Source: an uncultured Alphaproteobacteria bacterium
Lineage (GTDB): Bacteria > Pseudomonadota > Alphaproteobacteria > UBA11222
Assembly (NCBI GenBank): GCA_947258435.1
Contig: CAMYID010000016.1
Span: 124,001 to 188,000 of the forward strand
DNA length: 64,000 nt
Direction: 5' to 3'
Part shown: positions 29,708 to 36,421 of the stretch, in pieces
Layout of the letters: each line of letters starts with the position of its first letter
Position numbering within the stretch: the stretch's first letter is position 1
Notes under the pieces: generated by a model
What the model was told of the DNA's origin: nothing
What the model saw: the letters and a program-made list of their open reading frames with translations, nothing else
Database searches by the model: none
Made by a program: the position numbers and the translations under genes

Positions 29708-29764
29708 GCCGTTAATCCGTGTCGCCGTTAATCCGTGTCGCCGTTAATCCGTTTCGCCGTTAAT
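29708..29764 (-). repeat. 16-base tandem repeat, about 3.5 copies
   Basis: The unit GCCGTTAATCCGTGTC occurs at 29708-29723 and 29724-29739 exactly, at 29740-29755 with one change, and as a partial copy at 29756-29764 that includes the stop codon of the acyl-CoA dehydrogenase gene. It fills the gap between two co-transcribed genes. It probably arose by slippage from the end of the dehydrogenase gene and may vary in number between strains. Confidence 0.9.
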
Positions 29765-30914
29765 AAGGTACGGCAATGCGGCCGATTTTTTCGCGCGCAA
29801 TGATCATTTTCTGGATCTGCTGCGTCCCGTCGCCGATCTGAAGTCCCAACACATCGCGCAGCCGCTGCTGATGCGGCAATTCACGGCTATAGCCGTAATG
29901 ACCATGCACAAGCAGCGCATTGTGAATCGCATCAAAGGCGACACGGGGCGCCCACCATTTGCACATCGCGGCTTCGGATGTGTGCGGCTCACCCTGATCG
30001 CGCAGCCACAATGTCTTGTAGCATAGCAGCTTTGCCGCATAGAGCAGGGTCTCCGCTTCCGCAAGCGGCTCGGTCACCCCCTGAAAGCGGGCGATGGGGC
30101 CGCCAAATGCCTCACGCTCCTTGACATATTCCCACGCTTCCCCGATCGAGGCTTCAGCACAGGCAAGGCATTGCAGCCCGATCAGGGCGCGGCTGTAGTC
30201 AAAGCCCTGCATGACGACGCGGAAGCCCTGGTTTTCCGGGCCGATCATCGCCTCGGCGGACACCCGGACATCGTCGAAAAAGACCGAGCCGCGCCCCACG
30301 GCACCCGAGCCCAGATCATCGAAACGGGTTGTGCTGACCCCTGCCGCATCAAGCGGAACAAGGAAGGCGGACACGCCGCGCGCACCGTCTTCCGCCTCAT
30401 TGGTGCGCGTGAAGACGACAATCTCATCCGCCTGATCGGCCAGCGAAATGGAGGTCTTTTCTCCGTTCAGGATAAAATCGCCGCCATCCTTGCGCGCGCG
30501 CAGGATGAGATGCGCCGCATCCGAGCCCCCGCGCGGTTCGGTCAGGCCAAGCGCCACGATACTGCGCCCCGCACAGATATCGGCGATCACCCTGTGGGCG
30601 ATATCCTCTGCCGCATGCTGCGCGATGAGCGTCCCCATCAGTGAGCCGATCAACTGCACATAGGAGACATTGAAATCGGCGCGTGCGACCTCCTCGATCG
30701 CGATGCCCGCGGTTACGCTATCAAGCCCCATGCCGCCGAATTTCTCCGGCAGCTCGGGAGCGATCATGCCAAGCTCCCCCATCTCGCGGCACAGATCGCG
30801 TTCAATGATCCCTTCTTGCTCACGCGCCTGATAGCGCGGTGCCAGCTTTTCAGCCCCGAATCTGCGGATCGTTTCCTGAAAAGCCCGCTGCTCGTCCGAA
30901 AAAGAGAAATCCAT
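29760..30914 (-). CDS. Acyl-CoA dehydrogenase, probable alicyclic acyl-CoA dehydrogenase (AliB-like)
   Basis: This is a full-length 384-residue acyl-CoA dehydrogenase: N-terminal helices (FSFSDEQRAFQETIRRFGAEKLAPRYQAREQEG), FAD-binding ALGLTEPRGGSDAAHL, the middle beta-domain, and C-terminal LHALLVHGHYGYSRELPHQQ-type helices. In most family members the catalytic base is Glu in YEGT; here the matching segment reads QIGDGTQQIQK, with Asp. Asp bases are known in some alicyclic acyl-CoA dehydrogenases. Between BadI- and BadH-like genes, the expected substrate is a cyclohexanecarboxyl-CoA-type thioester. A GGGAGCAG ribosome site precedes the start; 42 bases separate it from the BadI-like gene. Confidence 0.85.
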   Translation of the reverse strand: MDFSFSDEQRAFQETIRRFGAEKLAPRYQAREQEGIIERDLCREMGELGMIAPELPEKFGGMGLDSVTAGIAIEEVARADFNVSYVQLIGSLMGTLIAQHAAEDIAHRVIADICAGRSIVALGLTEPRGGSDAAHLILRARKDGGDFILNGEKTSISLADQADEIVVFTRTNEAEDGARGVSAFLVPLDAAGVSTTRFDDLGSGAVGRGSVFFDDVRVSAEAMIGPENQGFRVVMQGFDYSRALIGLQCLACAEASIGEAWEYVKEREAFGGPIARFQGVTEPLAEAETLLYAAKLLCYKTLWLRDQGEPHTSEAAMCKWWAPRVAFDAIHNALLVHGHYGYSRELPHQQRLRDVLGLQIGDGTQQIQKMIIAREKIGRIAVPY

Positions 30915-30956
30915 CTACATCTGCTCCCGACAGGGTGTGAGTGGCACAGTTGCGCG

Positions 30957-31739
30957 TTATTTGGCGAATTTGCGGAAATCGGGTTTCCGTTTCTCCATCA
31001 GCGCGCTGACACCTTCCTTCGATTCCTCGGAGTCATAATACATTTTCAGCGAGACAAAGCCCTGATTGCCAATGCCGCGAATTTGTTCACTATCCGCATT
31101 GAAGCTGCGCTTTGCGATCATCAGCGCGGTGGGGCTTTTCTCCATAATCTCGGCGCACCATTTCTCGATTTCCGCATCGAGCTGATCATCGGGTACGCAG
31201 ACATTGGCAAGCCCCATCTCGACCGCCTCGCGCCCTGAATAGCGGCGGCACATATACCAGATTTCGCGCGCCTTCTTTTCCCCCACCACACGCGCAAGAT
31301 AAGCGGTGCCATAGCCCGGATCGACCGACCCCATCTTCGGGCCGACCTGGCCGAAGATCGCACTTTCGGAACAGATCGTCATGTCGCACAGGGTTGCAAA
31401 TACATTGCCGCCGCCAATCGAATAGCCCTGCACCCGCGCGATCACCGGCTTGGGCACGTCGCGGATCAGCGCGTGCAATTCCTCGACAGGCAGCCCGATC
31501 AGTCCGCGTCCGTCATAATTTCCGTCATGAGCGGCCTGGTCGCCGCCGGTGCAGAACGCCTTCTCGCCCGCGCCGCCAAAAACGATGACGCCGATACTGG
31601 GATCATAGCCGGCTTTGTTGAAGGCCGCGATCAGTTCCTCACAGGTCGTGCCGCGAAACGCATTATGCACTTCGGGCCGGTTGATCGTGATCCAGGCAAC
31701 GCCGTCACGTTCCTCATACAAGATATCTTCGTAAGCCAT
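30957..31739 (-). CDS. badI: 2-Ketocyclohexanecarboxyl-CoA hydrolase (BadI-like)
   Basis: The 260-residue crotonase-fold enzyme matches BadI throughout: NRPEVHNAFRGTTCEELI, AFCTGGDQAAHDGNYDGRG, GQVGPKMGSVDPGYGTAYL, ARVVGEKKAREIWYMCRRYSG. These are also features shared with MenB, but the GDQ..HDGNYDGRG and IWYMCRRYSG strings are the BadI variant. BadI opens the ring of 2-ketocyclohexane-1-carboxyl-CoA by adding water, giving pimelyl-CoA, which then enters beta-oxidation. It is the first gene of the operon (ribosome site GGGAGAG) and faces a divergent TetR gene across an operator candidate. I consider this the anchor for assigning the operon to alicyclic acid breakdown. Confidence 0.88.
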   Translation of the reverse strand: MAYEDILYEERDGVAWITINRPEVHNAFRGTTCEELIAAFNKAGYDPSIGVIVFGGAGEKAFCTGGDQAAHDGNYDGRGLIGLPVEELHALIRDVPKPVIARVQGYSIGGGNVFATLCDMTICSESAIFGQVGPKMGSVDPGYGTAYLARVVGEKKAREIWYMCRRYSGREAVEMGLANVCVPDDQLDAEIEKWCAEIMEKSPTALMIAKRSFNADSEQIRGIGNQGFVSLKMYYDSEESKEGVSALMEKRKPDFRKFAK

Positions 31740-31823
31740 CGGGTCTCTCCCTGCGCAGGTTTAATCGTTTTGTTTTAATCGCGCATTTTACATGCCCTGA
31801 AACAGCGCGCCGTGCAATTTTTT

Positions 31824-31839
31824 TCTAATGGTAGTTAGA
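31824..31839. promoter_or_regulatory. TetR-type operator candidate between badI operon and tetR
   Basis: TCTAATGGTAGTTAGA has perfect five-base arms (TCTAA/TTAGA) around a six-base centre. It sits in the 137-base divergent promoter region, about 85 bases before the badI-like start and 38 bases before the TetR start. TetR regulators usually bind a palindrome in such a divergent spacer. Confidence 0.5.
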
Positions 31840-31876
31840 CGTTTGGCTTGATTGCAAGCACCGATCTGTGAAAACT

Positions 31877-32476
31877 ATGACCATGTCGAAATCGGATCGC
31901 ACAAGACAACGCATTCTGGATACCGCCGCGCAGGAATTCCGCAAGCGCGGTTATGCCGGCACAAAGGTCAATGATATCGCATTTGCCGCCGATATGCGCG
32001 CGGCCAGCATTTACTATTATTTCGAATCGAAAGAGCAGCTTTTCGAGCAGGTGCTGGAGATCGGGCTGAGGCTTGCATTCGATGCGGTCCGCAAGGCGGT
32101 CGAGGCACTGCCGGACACCGCAAGCCATCGCGAACGCATCAATGCGGCGATCGAGGCGCATCTGTCCATGCTGCTTGAATATGGCGACTATTCATCCGCC
32201 AATATCCGCAATTTCGGCCAGACCCCCGACGATATTCAGGAACGGCAACTGGAGTTGCGCCACACCTATGGCGAATATTGGCGCGACCTGCTCGTCAAGG
32301 CGCAGGAAGATGGTCAGGTGCGTACCGATGTCGATCTGTCCCTGTTCCGCATGTTCCTGTTCGGCGCCATGAACTGGAGCCTTGAATGGGTCAAGCCGGG
32401 CAAGATGACCGCCGCCGAAATTGCACGCCAGCTTGCGGAAAGCCTGTTTGACGGGATCGGCGCTCAGCCCCGCTGA
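31877..32476 (+). CDS. TetR-family regulator, probable repressor of the badI operon
   Basis: The 199-residue protein has the TetR DNA-binding domain at its N-terminus (TRQRILDTAAQEFRKRGYAGTKVNDIAFAADMRAASIYYYFESKEQLFEQVL), followed by an effector domain typical of the AcrR/FadR-like group. It is divergent from the five-gene catabolic operon, so by the usual arrangement it represses that operon until an acyl-CoA or free acid binds. In Rhodopseudomonas the equivalent pathway is controlled by MarR-type BadR instead, so the regulation here differs. ATG 31877 is chosen over GTG 31868 and ATG 31883; none has a strong ribosome site. Its last 13 bases overlap the convergent transporter gene. Confidence 0.85.
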   Translation: MTMSKSDRTRQRILDTAAQEFRKRGYAGTKVNDIAFAADMRAASIYYYFESKEQLFEQVLEIGLRLAFDAVRKAVEALPDTASHRERINAAIEAHLSMLLEYGDYSSANIRNFGQTPDDIQERQLELRHTYGEYWRDLLVKAQEDGQVRTDVDLSLFRMFLFGAMNWSLEWVKPGKMTAAEIARQLAESLFDGIGAQPR

Positions 32477-33333
32477 AAGCCGGCCCGCGCCGCCGCAATC
32501 GCAAGCCCCGCGGCCGCGAACATCAGCACCCCGTAAACACCGATGGTCAGAATCATGTCAGGCTGCTGAAGCAGCGTCCCGGCCACGACATAACCGGTCG
32601 CCGCATTCTGCACCCCGATTTCCACAAGGACGGTCACCCGCTGCGCATGGTTGAGCCGTCCGGTCCGCGCCAGCACGAACCCGCAAGGCAGAATGATCGC
32701 GATCAGCCCGGCAACGGCGATCAGCGCAAACCAGACATCCCCCAGCCCGACCCCCTCAGCGACAAAGGCCCCCGCCACGAACATCAGCAAGACAAGCACA
32801 ATGGCCAGCACCCGAAACACCCGCGCCGCCCGCGCCGCAAATCCGGGCCGGACAAACCGGATCAGCATGCCCGCGGCCATCGGCGCTAGGATCATCGCTC
32901 CAAGTTGACGCAGCGTGTCCGCGACGCTGATCGTCAGCTCCGCATCCAGTTGCGCAAAACGCGCCAGGCCAAGCCCCACAACAAGCGGGATCGTGACAAT
33001 CGTGATCACGCTGCTGAGCGCAGTCAGGCTGACCGACAGGGCAATATCGCCGCGTGCGACAAAGACGATGGCATTCGAAACCGCGCCGCCCGGACAGGCA
33101 GAAAGAATGACAAGCCCCCCGGCCACAAGCGCGGGGAACGGATAGAGGCTGAGCAGCAGGAAAGCGCCGAGCGGCAGCAATATTATCTGTCCCGCAAGCC
33201 CGACTGCCGCTGCTTTGGGAAACCGCACAACCTGCCAGAAATCACGCCATTGCAGCGCAAGCCCCAGCCCGAACATCACTGTTCCCAGCACCAGCGGAAA
33301 CAGGATCTGCGTGCCGATTTCCTGCCCGCTCAT
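32464..33333 (-). CDS. Bile acid:sodium symporter (BASS) family transporter
   Basis: The 289-residue membrane protein has nine to ten hydrophobic spans. The sequence GGLVILSACPGGAVSNAIVFVARGDIALSVSLTALSS is the sodium-binding crossover motif of the BASS/ASBT fold, with another polar break at VEIGVQNAATGYVVAGTLL. Family members import bile acids, pantoate, pyruvate or other organic anions with Na+. Next to genes for ring acyl-CoA breakdown, an alicyclic or sterol-derived acid is an attractive substrate, but this is inference. The gene ends inside the TetR gene (convergent) and lies 66 bases after an MFS gene on the same strand. Confidence 0.85.
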   Translation of the reverse strand: MSGQEIGTQILFPLVLGTVMFGLGLALQWRDFWQVVRFPKAAAVGLAGQIILLPLGAFLLLSLYPFPALVAGGLVILSACPGGAVSNAIVFVARGDIALSVSLTALSSVITIVTIPLVVGLGLARFAQLDAELTISVADTLRQLGAMILAPMAAGMLIRFVRPGFAARAARVFRVLAIVLVLLMFVAGAFVAEGVGLGDVWFALIAVAGLIAIILPCGFVLARTGRLNHAQRVTVLVEIGVQNAATGYVVAGTLLQQPDMILTIGVYGVLMFAAAGLAIAAARAGFQRG

Positions 33334-33399
33334 CGCCGGGCATCCGGTTGTCGCTGCGCAGACATTTGCTCAGTCCCCTCTCTCACTCACCGGGGCCTC

Positions 33400-34722
33400 T
33401 CAATCACCCGGCGTTGCATCGGCGGCAATGCCGGTGCCAGCACCTGCCCGGGCCATCGCGTCCACCGTCGCGGTTTCGGATGCGTGCCGCGGCGGGCGGA
33501 TAAACAGCAAAAGCAGCACCGGAATGACCGCAACGACCGCATAACCGAGAAATACCCCCTGATAGCTCTGCGTCAGATCGTAAAAAAAGCCCGCAATAAC
33601 CGAACCGGTTGCCGCAAAGGGGGTGAGGATCAGATGCACAATGCCGATAATTTTCGCAAAACTGAGCGCACCGAAATAATTGGCGACAAGCGCGGGCAAC
33701 GCCACGATCGTGGCGCCGTTACCGACCCCGAACAAGGTGGCATAGGCATAAACCATCGCCGGTGTCTGAGCATAGTTCAGCAGGACGATGCCTGTCAGCT
33801 CGACAGCAAGCCCGCCTGCCAGAAGGTAACGCGGGTCGTAACGGTCGCCGGTGGCTCCGGCAAGCAACCGCCCCCCGGTGCTGAACAGTCCCACAATGCC
33901 CACGGCCGATCCCGCGATGACCGGATCCATCCCCTGATCGCGCAGGTGAATAACCGATTGGCTGGCATTGATGGCAAGACCAAAACCGGCAAGCCCGGCA
34001 GCCGCAATTATGCACCACAGCGCGAATGTGCGATACGCTTCGCCCGTTCGCCATTCCGCGCCGGTGCGGTAGACCCCTTGTCGCCCTGTCGGCGCGCGCG
34101 GCTGATCGGGCTCTTTTTCTGCGTCAGGATCGATACCATCGGCAAAACTGCCGACATCGGCAGGGTGATTGCGCACGAACAAGAGCGCGACAGCGCTGCC
34201 CCCAAGCGCGCAGGCGAAAGTCACAAGCCAGGCGATCCGCCAATCGCCACTCATTTCAATCAGATACGCCACCGCCGGGGTCGCCGCAAAGGCACCAAGT
34301 CCCCCCATCGAGAGAAACAACCCCATCGAAATGGCCCGCCGGCGCACGAACCAGTCAGTCAAAATCTGCGTGCCGGGCACCATCGATTGCAGCGCGATGC
34401 CAAGCCCGATCACCCCGATCCCGGCGTAAAACAGCAACAGACTGTCGGTGAAATAAACCGCCAGCGAACCAGATGCGCTGGCAACGCCGCCGATTGCAAT
34501 CGTATTGCGCGCACCGAATCTGGTAACGAACATCGCCGATACGGCCGCGCCACCGCCAAAGGCAACCGCCAGAATGGCATGCCCGACGCTTGCCGCGCCG
34601 CGGGTCCAGCCAAGATCCAGAATCATTGCCGGAAGCACGACTGCAAATGACCAGAATACAACGCCCACGGACAGAAAATAGACTACGCACAGTGCGGCCA
34701 GTACCCGCCAACCATAGAACAT
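33400..34722 (-). CDS. MFS transporter (monocarboxylate/oxalate-formate antiporter-like)
   Basis: This 440-residue protein has 12 predicted spans. It opens with FYGWRVLAALCVVYFLSVGVVFWSFAVVLPAMILDLGW, the usual start of oxalate:formate antiporter and monocarboxylate porter relatives, and contains GSLAVYFTDSLLLFYAGIGVIGLGIA and the central cytoplasmic loop around DAEKEPDQPRAPTGRQG. It probably moves organic acids across the inner membrane. It is co-directional with the BASS gene and upstream of it, so the two may form a transport operon belonging to the catabolic block. A GAGAGGCAAG ribosome site precedes ATG 34722. Confidence 0.87.
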   Translation of the reverse strand: MFYGWRVLAALCVVYFLSVGVVFWSFAVVLPAMILDLGWTRGAASVGHAILAVAFGGGAAVSAMFVTRFGARNTIAIGGVASASGSLAVYFTDSLLLFYAGIGVIGLGIALQSMVPGTQILTDWFVRRRAISMGLFLSMGGLGAFAATPAVAYLIEMSGDWRIAWLVTFACALGGSAVALLFVRNHPADVGSFADGIDPDAEKEPDQPRAPTGRQGVYRTGAEWRTGEAYRTFALWCIIAAAGLAGFGLAINASQSVIHLRDQGMDPVIAGSAVGIVGLFSTGGRLLAGATGDRYDPRYLLAGGLAVELTGIVLLNYAQTPAMVYAYATLFGVGNGATIVALPALVANYFGALSFAKIIGIVHLILTPFAATGSVIAGFFYDLTQSYQGVFLGYAVVAVIPVLLLLFIRPPRHASETATVDAMARAGAGTGIAADATPGD

Positions 34723-34769
34723 GCGCTTGCCTCTCTTTTTTTATGCCCGGTCGGATTTTGTATGCCCGT

Positions 34770-34850
34770 TCGGGGCCGGCGCTGTGACCTGCCACCTACC
34801 GAACAGAAGCATTGCCGCAGCGTCAAGCTATTGTACAAAAAACCTGGTGA
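34770..34850 (-). repeat. Degenerate direct repeat, copy A (possible gene remnant)
   Basis: About 80 bases align with 36182-36262 at roughly four bases in five, including TCGGGGCCGGC, CCGAACAG, TCAAGCT and CAAAAAAC. Read on the minus strand, both copies give related peptide (FF-x-Q-x-L-x-A, then LFGR and TVPAP-like), but copy A has an in-frame stop, suggesting a decayed coding fragment. Confidence 0.6.
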
Positions 34851-35029
34851 GGGTCATCAATCACCCGCCGCTTTCGCGCCGGATGGCTCTGTGAGGTCAG
34901 CGAAAAGATCGTCGGCATTCTATCGGCTATTCAACGCGATAGCGTCCGATATGGTCCAGTTGGGGAAACCGGAGACAAGAAAAGGAAAGCGGCGCAAACG
35001 CGCCCAAACGCAATCACGCAAAGAACAAG

Positions 35030-35052
35030 GTAGCCGAGCAGAGCCCGGCTAC
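35030..35052 (-). terminator. Intrinsic terminator of the CbiM-like gene
   Basis: GTAGCCG and CGGCTAC pair perfectly around a nine-base loop. On the minus strand the hairpin is followed by CTTGTTCTTT. It lies 24 bases past the stop codon of the CbiM-like gene. Confidence 0.6.
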
Positions 35053-35076
35053 TTCTGAATCAGGTGTAAGGCTGCC

Positions 35077-35760
35077 TTAGGCGGGCGCGTGATAAAGCCG
35101 CTTCTGGAACAGCTTTGTGCCGGATAGCTGGTGCAGTGCCTTTGCACCGGCAAGCACACCCAGATCGACAAGCGGCTCAAGGATGATGACTGTCATGTAG
35201 GCCGCGCCGAATGAAGCCACATTGGCAAGGTTCTCAGCCCCGAACCCGTTTCCGTAGAACGCCCAGAATGCAACCCACAGAACAATGCCCCCCTGATAAG
35301 ACGTGGATAGAGCCAGCGCCTGAGAATATTTCACATCCTTATACGCGGTATGCGCCGGAATAATACGCTTTGCGAGCTGGCTCATCACAAACAGCGGCAC
35401 GATCAGCGTCGTGACGTTCATACCGTATTGCGGAAGATCGAAGGGGGCAAATAACAGCCCCTGCAGAAGCAGGCCGAGGGCAAGTCCAAAGCTTGCCGGG
35501 CCAGCGCCCAAAATCAAGTAAAGGGTCGAGCCGAGGATAAAGTGGACCTCCGAGACGCCGACGGCATGGCGCGGAAACAACTCAAAAAAGCTGAATACCA
35601 GCGCCGACGAAATTACGGTGCGCGTTATCAGCGATGCCAAGCCGCCGTCATTGCGAATCGTGTCATAGGCGAGTTTGGCGGCAATTCCGATTGCCGCCGC
35701 ACCGGTTGCGTAGCTCAGGAAAATCTTGGCGCCGTCAACGACGCCGGGTTCGATATGCAT
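35077..35760 (-). CDS. CbiM-family metal permease (energy-coupling factor type), B12-riboswitch controlled
   Basis: This 227-residue protein begins MHIEPGVVDGAKIFLSYATG. In CbiM/NikM proteins the N-terminal amine and His2 bind the metal, so the start is fixed at ATG 35760 (ribosome site AAAGGAAC); a longer frame to 35829 would bury this site and overlap the riboswitch. It has about six membrane spans, with SSALVFSFFELFPRHAVGVSEVHFILGSTLYLILGAGPASFGLALGLLLQG matching the CbiM core. CbiM imports Co2+ for cobalamin synthesis, usually with CbiN, CbiQ and CbiO. None of those is adjacent, so it is either a solo transporter or works with partners elsewhere. The cobalamin riboswitch upstream confirms a B12-related role. 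Confidence 0.85.
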   Translation of the reverse strand: MHIEPGVVDGAKIFLSYATGAAAIGIAAKLAYDTIRNDGGLASLITRTVISSALVFSFFELFPRHAVGVSEVHFILGSTLYLILGAGPASFGLALGLLLQGLLFAPFDLPQYGMNVTTLIVPLFVMSQLAKRIIPAHTAYKDVKYSQALALSTSYQGGIVLWVAFWAFYGNGFGAENLANVASFGAAYMTVIILEPLVDLGVLAGAKALHQLSGTKLFQKRLYHAPA

Positions 35761-35831
35761 AATCGTTCCTTTTCTGCACCCATCGTGCATTACGACACCA
35801 CCCGGAACGGGCGGCATCAGTTCAAACAAGT

Positions 35832-36020
35832 TCGGGCAGGTCTCCTGACTTGCGCTTCAACGCCAAGTTCCGCCTTCCCAGACTTTCGTCCAGTGACATC
35901 ATGGAACCGGCTCAACGTTCACAGTTGCGAGGGCAGTCACGGATCAGGACCCGTTTGGGTCGTCCCTACCGTGTTCCCTTTTAATCCCACAGGTCTTTTG
36001 CCAGTGTGGAACCCGAACAC
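35832..36020 (-). promoter_or_regulatory. Cobalamin (B12) riboswitch
   Basis: Read on the minus strand the segment carries the conserved cobalamin riboswitch core: GGGAAcacGGT, then CCGTGACTGCCCTCGCAACTG, GAGC, TCTGGGAAGGC, and the B12 box AAGTCAGGAGACCTGCC (35835-35851). It ends about 70 bases before the start codon of the CbiM-like gene. B12 riboswitches shut off expression when adenosyl- or methylcobalamin is plentiful, so the transporter is made when B12 is short. Ends are approximate. Confidence 0.95.
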
Positions 36021-36181
36021 CCCAAGCTAACTTAGCAATGCCTGCCGCACAACAGTTGAAATGCTTCTCCCACAAGGATGGAAGCAAGGCGCAATCATCG
36101 AGCCCGTCTCCGGTTGAGACCTTCCGGGCGAAGATGGACCAAACGCCGATGAAGCTGTCATTCCGCGGCCGGCTGCCGCGG

Positions 36182-36262
36182 TCGGGGCCGGCACTGTGAG
36201 CGCCGACCTGCCGAACAGGGGCGTTGTCACTGCCTCAAGCTGTTGTGCAAAAAACTGTTGAA
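36182..36262 (-). repeat. Degenerate direct repeat, copy B
   Basis: This is the partner of the repeat at 34770-34850, in the same orientation. The two copies bracket the CbiM-like gene and its riboswitch. On the minus strand this copy reads as an open frame containing FFAQQLEAVTTPLFGRSALT, which copy A preserves in altered form with a stop. Confidence 0.6.
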
Positions 36263-36421
36263 AAACCTCTGACATCATTGTGAACGCGTTCCTGTCATGA
36301 AAATGTCATAAATCGGCTTGCCTTTGGCGTGCGGTCGTCGCACTGATTACCCTCAGGGCCTGAATCGCAGGCACAATGCTGGCACACTGCAGACAGGCAT
36401 AATGGATGAGGGAGGATTCAG

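Larger units (their letters stand above)
34723..35076. other. Intergenic region between MFS gene and CbiM-like gene
   Basis: No complete gene is seen in these 354 bases. It holds the first copy of a degenerate direct repeat (34770-34850) and, near its end, a terminator for the CbiM-like gene. The central part is a mix of purine-rich sequence with no recognisable feature. Confidence 0.5.
35761..36421. other. Intergenic region holding the cobalamin riboswitch and repeat copy B
   Basis: Beyond the riboswitch (35832-36020) and repeat copy B (36182-36262), this region contains an 83-codon minus-strand frame (36027-36278) that runs into the riboswitch start and has no family resemblance. The last 140 bases before the CoA transferase gene should hold its promoter; I see no clear operator. 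Confidence 0.5.

Noticed and set aside
32905-34650. A 581-codon plus-strand open frame antisense to the BASS and MFS genes
   Set aside because: It is a shadow frame: both minus-strand genes have clear families, membrane spans and ribosome sites, whereas the antisense product is Arg/Gln/His-rich with no recognisable domain.
36027-36278. An 83-codon minus-strand frame next to the B12 riboswitch
   Set aside because: It ends at the riboswitch start, matches no family and its partner at 34.8 kb has a stop codon. I treat it as a possible remnant, not as a gene.
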